A DNA stretch of 11,861 bases from contig JAEOTN010000084.1 of NCBI GenBank assembly GCA_016839865.1, forward strand, positions 1-11,861, in the 5' to 3' direction. Source of the DNA: Promethearchaeota archaeon. Its GTDB lineage: Archaea > Asgardarchaeota > Lokiarchaeia > Sigynarchaeales > MK-D1. A model generated the notes under the pieces. The model was given only the letters and a program-made list of their open reading frames with translations, was not told the DNA's origin and made no database searches. Of the stretch, positions 6,602-11,861 are shown piece after piece. Each line of letters begins with the position of its first letter. The first letter of the stretch is position 1. Position numbers and translations under genes: made by a program.

Positions 6602-7870
6602 ATGAAAAACATCCTCTACATCGATTGTGCTAACTCTGGTATTGCAGGTGATATGTTTTTAGCAGCACTATATTCAATTTGTGATGATCCAAAAATTCTT
6701 GATGAAATCAAACGATATGTAACAGAAAACCTGTCTAATGTAAAAATCGCCCATGCTGTATTCCGGAAAATTCACCGAAATGGACTTTTTCCATTCAGAT
6801 TAGACATACAATTCACAGAAACCCATCCTGAGTTACACGTGGAGGAAATTAAAGAACACATTATCAAGCTCAGTAATCATCTTCAGCTCTCTCAAACAGC
6901 AACTGAATTTGCATCTCACTGGTTTTCAATATTACTTGACGCAGAACGTGCAGTTCATTTATCAGATTCTCAAACTAAAATACACATACATGAGTTGGGT
7001 TCGATCGACACATTAATTGATATTTGTGGTGGAACTGCATATTTGGACTCCTTGGGCGTATTCTCAAAGGATAATATTGCAGTAGTATGCAGTGAAGTAG
7101 CCGTTGGTGGTGGAGTGGTATCTATTGCACATGGTACCGTACCAATTCCAGCACCTGCGACTTTAAAAATAATTGAAAAATACCAGATCCCTATCAAGGG
7201 TGGACCAATTGAGAAAGAATTATTCACACCAACCGGAGCAGGATTATTAGGATGTTTAATCGATACGAGAAACCTTACATTTTCTAAGTTTATCCCCTCT
7301 CTGAAAATTCAAAAAGTTGGTTATGGTACTGGAACGTTAGGAGGAGAAAAATTTCCGAATATTTTACGCATCGTTTCAGGAAAAAGTGAAAGTGTTATAG
7401 ATACCATGGTAAATGATGTAATCGTTCTGGAAACGATGGTAGATGATAAATCTGGAGAATCTTTAGGTGCAGTTATGAACTTTCTTTATGAGAAAGGAGC
7501 TCTAGACGTGAACTATATAGCAGTACAAGGGAAGAAAAACCGACCCGGCATTCTCTTGCGTACTTTAACCTCTCTTGATAATGTAGATGAGATTTTGAAT
7601 GTGTTATTTACACAATTAGGAACATTGGGAGTTCGATACAGAGTTGAGAAACGTTTCTGTTTGAAGCGTGAAATTTTTGAGAAGAATACAAAAATTGATA
7701 ATATTCCCGTAACATATCATGTAAAAGTTGCATATAAGCCATCAGATCCTAAAGAAATACTATTTTTTAAAATCGAACATGACGATATTGTGAAAATTGC
7801 ACAGGTAGTAAACAAGCCTCTATCGATAATTAGAACTATTTTGGAATCCCACTGGTTTTCCTCACAATAA
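6602..7870 (+). CDS. larC: LarC, nickel insertion protein for the nickel-pincer cofactor
   Basis: The protein has 422 residues. LarC inserts nickel into the pyridinium bis-thiocarboxylate nucleotide in a CTP-dependent reaction, in the cytoplasm. The N-terminal domain shows YIDCANSGIAGDMFLAAL (6-22), IHELGSIDTLID (129-140), AHGTVPIPAPAT (177-188) and TPTGAGLL (209-216). The C-terminal domain shows GYGTG (240-244), PNILR (252-256), ETMVDD (277-282), EKGALDV (297-303) and KKNRPGILL (311-319). Both halves are in one uninterrupted frame; in Lactobacillus plantarum they are joined by a programmed frameshift, which is not needed here. The histidine-rich stretch found in many LarC proteins is reduced to scattered residues (His75, His79, His86). 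The frame is open upstream to ATG 6518, but the family begins at MKNILYIDC and a TATA box lies between. LarA and LarB are absent from the window; a LarE-like gene is 1.5 kb upstream. Confidence 0.92.
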   Translation: MKNILYIDCANSGIAGDMFLAALYSICDDPKILDEIKRYVTENLSNVKIAHAVFRKIHRNGLFPFRLDIQFTETHPELHVEEIKEHIIKLSNHLQLSQTATEFASHWFSILLDAERAVHLSDSQTKIHIHELGSIDTLIDICGGTAYLDSLGVFSKDNIAVVCSEVAVGGGVVSIAHGTVPIPAPATLKIIEKYQIPIKGGPIEKELFTPTGAGLLGCLIDTRNLTFSKFIPSLKIQKVGYGTGTLGGEKFPNILRIVSGKSESVIDTMVNDVIVLETMVDDKSGESLGAVMNFLYEKGALDVNYIAVQGKKNRPGILLRTLTSLDNVDEILNVLFTQLGTLGVRYRVEKRFCLKREIFEKNTKIDNIPVTYHVKVAYKPSDPKEILFFKIEHDDIVKIAQVVNKPLSIIRTILESHWFSSQ

Positions 7871-7878
7871 TTTTTTTT
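7871..7878 (+). terminator. T8 run directly after the larC stop
   Basis: Eight T residues begin one base after the larC TAA. This is a good archaeal intrinsic terminator and suggests that larC and the regulator gene downstream are separate transcription units, although read-through is possible. Confidence 0.5.
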
Positions 7879-7920
7879 CATACTAATAAACTTATCAAAA
7901 AGCTTAATAATTTTAATAAA

Positions 7921-7930
7921 ACTATAATTA
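7921..7930 (+). promoter_or_regulatory. TATA-like box of the NikR-like gene
   Basis: ACTATAATTA is centred near 7925. A start site 25-27 bases on would be near 7951, inside the dyad at 7941-7972, with a leader of about 45 bases before ATG 7998. Confidence 0.4.
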
Positions 7931-7940
7931 ACTGTGAGTA

Positions 7941-7972
7941 TTTGTTGATAGTCAGATGACAATATCGACAAA
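7941..7972. repeat. 32-base dyad upstream of the NikR-like gene, candidate autoregulatory operator
   Basis: The arms TTTGTTGATA (7941-7950) and TATCGACAAA (7963-7972) are complementary at nine of ten positions, with one G:T. Between them GTCA-GA-TGAC (7951-7960) continues the symmetry, followed by an AA offset. The dyad lies just after the TATA-like box and covers the predicted start site, the usual place for a repressor site. Ribbon-helix-helix proteins often bind such dyads and control their own genes. An RNA hairpin is the alternative. Confidence 0.5.
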
Positions 7973-7997
7973 CAATGATTCATCATAAGTGAAAATT

Positions 7998-8426
7998 ATG
8001 CCAATAATGTCGTTTTCCATATCAGATTCGTTGAAGGAATTTCTTAAAAGACTCGTAGAGCGAAAACCATCGACTTACAAAAACAATTCTGTAGTTATGA
8101 GAGATGCGCTAAGCCGTTTACGGAATTCGACTGAAGCTGAATGGATGGGTACCACCCATGATTCTGTCGTCATCACCGAAACTGGAGAGTCAACCGTTAT
8201 CGGTAATATTATGATTGTCTTGGATAAACATAACGAAAATATTGAACGCAAATTAGCAAAACTTGAACATGCTATTCCTTCCATACGTGGTAAACACTGT
8301 TTCTTTTACAATGAAGACAAAACAGTTGTTTATATCCTGGAAGATTCACTACCATCTATCCACGCGTTCATAACAGAACTCAATCAAATTGAGAGTTTGA
8401 AGAATATTCGATATTTAATTGTGTAA
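7998..8426 (+). CDS. NikR-like ribbon-helix-helix transcriptional regulator with reduced metal site
   Basis: The protein has 142 residues from ATG 7998; GTG 7989 or ATG 8007 are possible starts. The N-terminus (PIMSFSISDSLKEFLKRL) is a ribbon-helix-helix DNA-binding unit, with the second helix at about 28-42 (NNSVVMRDALSRLR). The rest (GNIMIVLDKHNENIERKLAKLEH to the end) matches the ACT-like, metal-binding, tetramer-forming domain of NikR, and the length is close to NikR. E. coli NikR binds nickel through His76, His87, His89 and Cys95. By my alignment, the LHVHLDHDHC strand becomes GKHCFFYNEDK: one histidine is kept, the second is Phe and the cysteine position is lost, though a cysteine follows the retained His. 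High-affinity nickel sensing is therefore uncertain, and another ligand may be sensed. Its place after larC suggests it controls the pincer-cofactor genes. It converges on the GTPase gene with 12 bases between stops. Confidence 0.75.
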   Translation: MPIMSFSISDSLKEFLKRLVERKPSTYKNNSVVMRDALSRLRNSTEAEWMGTTHDSVVITETGESTVIGNIMIVLDKHNENIERKLAKLEHAIPSIRGKHCFFYNEDKTVVYILEDSLPSIHAFITELNQIESLKNIRYLIV

Positions 8427-8438
8427 TATTGTTTTCGT

Positions 8439-9428
8439 TCAAAGTGGAACTCCTGTGCTTCCCAAAAAACCTTCCAAAATATCACTTAAGTCTTTTTTAT
8501 ATGCTTCAAATTTATCTAGGAGGTTTATTGCTTCTTCTTCAGTGGTTTCCTCGATGAAAGCTGTTATATAAAATGTGTGATATCCAACATTAAACGCTTG
8601 TATAACACCAGCTACTCTTTTTTGGTATGATATCCAGTCACTAAATTCATAAGCATTTTCGACTTCATCCGTTATGCGTTTTTGAGCGTTTAAGAATAGC
8701 TCACGACATTTTTTACGCTCATCATCCGCTAAATGTGGTTTGAAATATTCACTGAGAGAAATCCCATTGAAATCAAACAAAATCATGGAAATAGTTTGAA
8801 AATCTTTACCAATAGATGTCAAATAATTATCTAAGATGTCTTTTTTCGGAAATATTTGTTGCATCCCAAACGAAAATGGACGAATTAATGAGATTATGTC
8901 ATAGATGCTACTTTCAAAGAAATAAAGATCATGAACTGGGAGCCATTCATTCAATACTTTTTTTAATGCCATCATTTCCCTGATTACATCACGATACTGT
9001 TCTTCTTTGCCTGGGTCTGTACGCAAGGAGGGATCAAATTTATGGAGAAAAACTACAAAATTCATTTTGATTGATTCATTTTGGTAATATTCCGCGATTT
9101 CATCAAAATAAATTAGAGATTCTTTGAAACGTAGTGGATCTTGAATATCTATTACATAAAAAATCAAATCAGTTTCAGAGAGATATCTGTCTTTATGTTC
9201 TAGATACTCTTGCCGATATTTCATCTGCCCACCAAAATCAAATTGCAAAACTTGCGTATTGAGAAATTTAAATGAAAAACTGTTTCGATCTACACTTAAC
9301 GTAGGTTTTAGACTTGAAACTTGATCCATAAAATCAAATTTTCGTTTTAGACCGGTCAAAATGCTTGTCTTTCCAGCATTATCTAATCCTAAGAAAGCAA
9401 TTTTCATTTTATGGGATAAAGAAGGCAT
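8439..9428 (-). CDS. Rag/Gtr-like small GTPase with C-terminal roadblock/longin-like domain
   Basis: The protein has 329 residues. The N-terminal GTPase domain (8-185) has every nucleotide-binding motif: G1 GLDNAGKT (14-21), G2 threonine Thr43 in KPTLSVD, G3 DFGGQ (64-68), G4 HKFD (129-132) and G5 SSIYD (173-177). HKxD in place of NKxD and the (T/S)SI(W/Y)D motif after it are signatures of Rag/Gtr GTPases, whereas GLDNAGKT and DxGGQ are shared with Arf proteins. The C-terminal part (about 200-329) contains ISMILFDFNGISLSEYF, typical of roadblock/longin strands, and ends in amphipathic helices. In eukaryotes that domain mediates Rag dimerisation and nutrient signalling to TORC1; an archaeal role is unknown. 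No membrane anchor or N-terminal myristoylation glycine is seen. The start is supported by a TATA box 25 bases upstream; ATG 9407 (MKIAFLG) is the alternative. This protein is the best lineage marker in the window. Confidence 0.87.
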   Translation of the reverse strand: MPSLSHKMKIAFLGLDNAGKTSILTGLKRKFDFMDQVSSLKPTLSVDRNSFSFKFLNTQVLQFDFGGQMKYRQEYLEHKDRYLSETDLIFYVIDIQDPLRFKESLIYFDEIAEYYQNESIKMNFVVFLHKFDPSLRTDPGKEEQYRDVIREMMALKKVLNEWLPVHDLYFFESSIYDIISLIRPFSFGMQQIFPKKDILDNYLTSIGKDFQTISMILFDFNGISLSEYFKPHLADDERKKCRELFLNAQKRITDEVENAYEFSDWISYQKRVAGVIQAFNVGYHTFYITAFIEETTEEEAINLLDKFEAYKKDLSDILEGFLGSTGVPL

Positions 9429-9447
9429 TCCATTTACTCCAATTTTT

Positions 9448-9458
9448 ACAAATATGGT
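9448..9458 (-). promoter_or_regulatory. TATA-like box of the Rag-like GTPase gene
   Basis: The minus strand reads ACCATATTTGT, centred 25 bases before the ATG at 9428, which fits a leaderless mRNA. A GGAG about eight bases before the ATG could also act as a ribosome-binding site if a leader exists. Confidence 0.4.
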
Positions 9459-9538
9459 GCTGTGATATTAAATGCTGAAAGCACGTAAATAGATTAAGTT
9501 TATTTCCATAAATAGATTTTGTTGAATAAAACAGAGAT

Positions 9539-10117
9539 TCAGAACTCTAAATTTGAATAAATCGGTCCTTGTGGAGTTAAAATACTTTTTTTTAGGTAAA
9601 CCTTGGAAACCCTGAATCTTCCTAAAACGGTATTAGAACCAAATTCTTGTTTTAATACGTCGTATTCTTTTATCGGAAACTCTTCCGCAGGCATTTTATT
9701 TTTACTTCTTCGAGCACGTGCAATGGTAACATGGGTTTTAAATTTCCGATCTTGTTCAAAACCAAAGGATTTTACTAATTCATTATCGATCTTCTCATGA
9801 ATTTCTCTTAATACAGATACTGGTCCTTGTAATCCCAAATGAAACACTCGTTTAGAAAAATCATTTAATTTTTGTACGGTGAATTCAATTGGTCCGTCCT
9901 CAAAGAAATACGAGTTAACTTCTTCTTCTAAAAAATAGGATAGCTTCTTTGCGGTATGTTCAGTTATATCCCCAAGGAATCGTAATGTAAGATGTATGTT
10001 TTCTAATTCCACGAGTTTTAACCGATCCATAATTCCTGTCAATTTTTCCTGTAACTTGCTGATTGCATAAATAAGCTTCTTATCTTTAATTTCAATGGCA
10101 AAAAAGGCACGTATCAT
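9539..10117 (-). CDS. thpR: RNA 2',3'-cyclic phosphodiesterase (ThpR/LigT family)
   Basis: The protein has 192 residues from the ATG at 10117, the usual length for the family. ThpR belongs to the 2H phosphoesterases, which open 2',3'-cyclic phosphates on RNA ends; it was first described as a 2'-5' RNA ligase, and its cellular role in archaea is not settled. The two catalytic HxT motifs are present as HLTL (42-45) and HVTI (129-132), each in its normal context (LENIHLTLRFLGDI and RKFKTHVTIARARR). The N-terminus MIRAFFAIEI matches the typical family start. An upstream in-frame ATG at 10144 would add MEYQLQLSI, which is not family-like, and would overlap the likely TATA box, so 10117 is preferred. 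The next gene on this strand, the GTPase, begins 110 bases beyond its end and has its own promoter. The GH4 gene diverges from it, 61 bases away. Confidence 0.9.
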   Translation of the reverse strand: MIRAFFAIEIKDKKLIYAISKLQEKLTGIMDRLKLVELENIHLTLRFLGDITEHTAKKLSYFLEEEVNSYFFEDGPIEFTVQKLNDFSKRVFHLGLQGPVSVLREIHEKIDNELVKSFGFEQDRKFKTHVTIARARRSKNKMPAEEFPIKEYDVLKQEFGSNTVLGRFRVSKVYLKKSILTPQGPIYSNLEF

Positions 10118-10142
10118 AATACTCAATTGAAGTTGGTATTCC

Positions 10143-10154
10143 ATAGTTTTTATC
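10143..10154. promoter_or_regulatory. Shared A/T block serving as TATA region for thpR and the GH4 gene
   Basis: The plus strand reads ATAGTTTTTATC, whose TTTTTATC part is centred about 28 bases before the GH4 ATG at 10179. The complement, GATAAAAACTAT, is centred about 32 bases before the thpR ATG at 10117. Only 61 bases separate the two start codons and I see no other TATA-like block between them. One bidirectional core promoter, or two overlapping ones, is the simplest reading. Confidence 0.4.
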
Positions 10155-10178
10155 TTTCTCGTATGCTACACAATCCCT

Positions 10179-11498
10179 ATGAAACAGAAAATTGTTCTCA
10201 TAGGAGCTGGTAGTTCTGTATTTGGTCCATCCATGTTTTCTGATCTATATCTAAGTAAAAATCTTGCTGGATCTACAATTGTACTTGTTGATATTGATGC
10301 AGATAAGTTGGAAATGATATATGATATTTTGTGTTTAGAAAATGAAAATTCGGGAAATAAATTCAATTTGGAGCGAACAACTGATCGGAAACAAGCCTTA
10401 CAAGATGCGAATTTTGTGATTTGCTCTGTAGAGCCTGACCGGTTTCACTTTCGATGGCAAGACCATAATGTACCATTGAAATATGGAGCACGCACTCGAA
10501 TGGGTGAGTGTGGAGGTCCCGGAGGATTTTTCCATTCAGCACGTATAATTCCGATTGTGTTAGATATTGTAAAGGATATAGCTAAAATTTGTCCGAATGC
10601 ATATTTCATTAATTTTTCGAATCCTGTTGCAAGGATCAGTCTCGCTATCTATCGAACATATCCAAACGTGAAGTATGTGGGATTATGCCATCAAATCGAA
10701 TTTTTAAACAAATACTTACCAAAAATGTTTGATTATACTCTTAATGAGTTAAAACTTACTGTAACAGGACTGAATCATTTTGGATTTTTAATTGGTCTAG
10801 AGAATTGGAAGACCAAAGAGGATTTAATGCCCGAGTTTAATCGTAGATGTTTAAAGTATTTTGAGGGAAAATGGGATAAATTTATCTTTGATCAATTCAC
10901 ATTTGAAATCTATAAGCGATTTGGGTATTTTCCTCATCCAGGTGATAATCATTTATGTGAATTTATTCAATTTTCAGATGAATTTGTATTAATTGAGGAC
11001 TTAAAGGAATGGATTCAGTTAATGGAAGAATCAGGGAAATCGGTTGATAGGAAAATTCGCCGTTATCACCGAAAGCTAAATGCAGGAAAATATCCTGAGA
11101 AGAGCTTACTCAGTTCAACGCCTTCAGGTGAACAGGCAATTCCTATTATTGAAGCGATAGTTACCGATACGAAATTGTATGATCCTTCAGTGAACATCCC
11201 TAATTCGGGATTAATTACAAATCTCCCTCAGGATTTAGTAATCGAAACTCCAGCATGGATTGACGGGGATGGCATTCATGGGGTAAAACTTGGAGAAATT
11301 CCAAAAAATATTGCTGCACTCCTTCGGATTGAAGCCACAATTCAAGATTTATGTGTGGAAGCTATTTTATCGAGATCTAAATCCCTTGCAATCACTTGTT
11401 TGGCAGTAGATACGAAAGTAGGAAGTGTGAAAATGGCTGAAGAAATTTTTAATGATCTCTACACATTGCAAAAAGATTATTTACCGGATTTTCAATAA
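10179..11498 (+). CDS. Glycoside hydrolase family 4 enzyme (NAD- and metal-dependent alpha-glycosidase-like)
   Basis: The protein has 439 residues, normal for GH4. These cytoplasmic enzymes cleave alpha- or beta-glycosides by transient oxidation at C3 with NAD+ and a divalent metal. The Rossmann nucleotide-binding site is at KIVLIGAGSSVFG (4-16), with the acidic end of strand two at VLVDID (35-40). GECGGPGGFFHSARIIPIV (109-127) is the family signature, and INFSNPVA (144-151) follows. Metal ligands are Cys170 in GLCHQ and His200 in GLNHFGF. The later HPGDNHLCEF (253-262) recalls the non-phosphorylated-substrate branch (alpha-glucosidase or alpha-galacturonidase types) more than the 6-phospho-glycosidases, but the sugar cannot be fixed from sequence. 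There is no signal peptide, so the substrate must be imported; no transporter is in view. A PfkB-family sugar kinase follows on the same strand after 128 bases. Confidence 0.9.
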   Translation: MKQKIVLIGAGSSVFGPSMFSDLYLSKNLAGSTIVLVDIDADKLEMIYDILCLENENSGNKFNLERTTDRKQALQDANFVICSVEPDRFHFRWQDHNVPLKYGARTRMGECGGPGGFFHSARIIPIVLDIVKDIAKICPNAYFINFSNPVARISLAIYRTYPNVKYVGLCHQIEFLNKYLPKMFDYTLNELKLTVTGLNHFGFLIGLENWKTKEDLMPEFNRRCLKYFEGKWDKFIFDQFTFEIYKRFGYFPHPGDNHLCEFIQFSDEFVLIEDLKEWIQLMEESGKSVDRKIRRYHRKLNAGKYPEKSLLSSTPSGEQAIPIIEAIVTDTKLYDPSVNIPNSGLITNLPQDLVIETPAWIDGDGIHGVKLGEIPKNIAALLRIEATIQDLCVEAILSRSKSLAITCLAVDTKVGSVKMAEEIFNDLYTLQKDYLPDFQ

Positions 11499-11517
11499 CC
11501 TAAACATCCTCATCCTG

Positions 11518-11525
11518 TTTTTTTT
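11518..11525 (+). terminator. T8 run after the GH4 gene
   Basis: Eight T residues begin 20 bases after the GH4 stop, preceded by a pyrimidine-rich stretch and without a clear hairpin. This fits an archaeal T-run terminator and would separate GH4 from the kinase gene, which has TATA-like sequences of its own near 11552-11560 and 11584-11595. Confidence 0.45.
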
Positions 11526-11626
11526 CGTAATAATTGATTTTCTTGAATCGAATATATTAGAATCCTATAACACCTAGTCTCGTCATATTTTAAATGCAAG
11601 ATTTAGCTTTAATTAAATGTTGAACC

Positions 11627-11861
11627 ATGTCTAAGAAGAAAATTTTAGTTGTGGGAGAACTCCACAAAGACTTATTATATAAAACAGATATGCTTAGTAA
11701 GATTGTTTATGACATATCAACAAGTTTAGTTTCTAAAAAGGGGCAAATCCAGACAGAATCAGCGATCCAAGCAATAGTGTCTGATGCTGTTCGCTCAACC
11801 AAGAAAAAATTTTCATGTGATTCTAAAATCTCACGTGGTGGTAATGGTAATAATTCAGCTA
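11627..11861 (+). CDS. PfkB/ribokinase-family sugar kinase, N-terminal part (partial)
   Basis: The frame opens with ATG 11627 and runs off the right edge after 78 codons. It begins MSKKKILVVGELHKDLLYKT, the first strand of the ribokinase fold with the conserved acidic position after the glycine. The end, ISRGGNGNNSA (68-78), is the typical substrate-binding GGxGxN(N)A motif near the N-terminus of PfkB kinases. About 40 residues between these (DISTSLVSK to RSTKKKF) are longer than in ribokinase, where this lid region is short, so the lid may be extended. The family phosphorylates sugars, nucleosides or related small molecules with ATP; the substrate cannot be told from this fragment. Its position after the GH4 glycosidase suggests phosphorylation of a released sugar. 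Confidence 0.75.
   Translation, partial: MSKKKILVVGELHKDLLYKTDMLSKIVYDISTSLVSKKGQIQTESAIQAIVSDAVRSTKKKFSCDSKISRGGNGNNSA

Noticed and set aside
6602..7870. Possible programmed frameshift in larC as in Lactobacillus
   Set aside because: Both LarC domains are in a single continuous frame, so no frameshift is needed.
7879..7886. CATACTAA, also present at 6527-6534 in the larC promoter, as a shared operator half-site
   Set aside because: An eight-base match between two AT-rich intergenic regions of this size is expected fairly often by chance, and no partner arm is present at the usual spacing.
7717..7986. Minus-strand frame over the larC end and the following intergenic stretch
   Set aside because: It overlaps the conserved larC end and the T-run and TATA sequences; the protein is not recognisable.
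9487..9518. Direct repeat AAATAGATT (9487-9495 and 9510-9518) between thpR and the GTPase gene
   Set aside because: It is a short AT-only-type repeat with just two copies and no clear relation to a promoter; probably chance.
1..11861. tRNA, rRNA, CRISPR array, insertion sequence or prophage genes
   Set aside because: I looked on both strands and found no cloverleaf-like sequence, spaced repeats, transposase, integrase or phage structural gene.

Overview
This AT-rich window most likely comes from an archaeon, and probably from the Asgard group. The strongest sign is a Rag/Gtr-type small GTPase (8439-9428, minus) with a C-terminal extension that looks like a roadblock/longin domain; such eukaryote-like GTPases are typical of Asgard genomes. 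Archaeal TATA-like boxes also lie about 25-32 bases upstream of many start codons, which suggests leaderless or nearly leaderless mRNAs. I see no rRNA, tRNA, CRISPR array or insertion sequence. The lineage call is inference from gene content, not from a marker gene.

Layout. Positions 2-178 hold the 3' end of an unrecognised gene. Two minus-strand genes follow: an ATC-hydrolase-like protein (191-706) and an M20 zinc amidohydrolase (771-2063). On the plus strand are a MutY-like glycosylase without an iron-sulphur site (2179-3063), a 416-base gene-free stretch with a nested dyad, a divergent alkaline-phosphatase-like protein (3480-4199) and a LarE-like protein (4234-5088). A minus-strand class III aminotransferase (5108-6475) lies between the LarE-like gene and larC (6602-7870, plus). 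A NikR-like ribbon-helix-helix regulator (7998-8426) follows larC. The Rag-like GTPase and ThpR (9539-10117) are on the minus strand. A GH4 glycosidase (10179-11498) and the start of a PfkB-family sugar kinase (11627 to the end) close the window on the plus strand.

How the genes may work together. The centre (about 3480-8426) looks like a rearranged nickel-pincer cofactor locus: a LarE homologue, LarC and a NikR-type regulator. LarB and LarA are not in the window. The LarE homologue lacks residues considered essential in characterised enzymes (PP-loop aspartate, sacrificial cysteine), and the NikR homologue lacks most of the known nickel ligands. Both the larC and the regulator promoter regions carry inverted repeats at the expected operator positions. 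This altered pathway is the most interesting system here. The ATC-hydrolase/M20 pair could release amino acids such as cysteine. GH4 plus PfkB suggests sugar scavenging and phosphorylation. MutY and ThpR are housekeeping functions in DNA repair and RNA processing.
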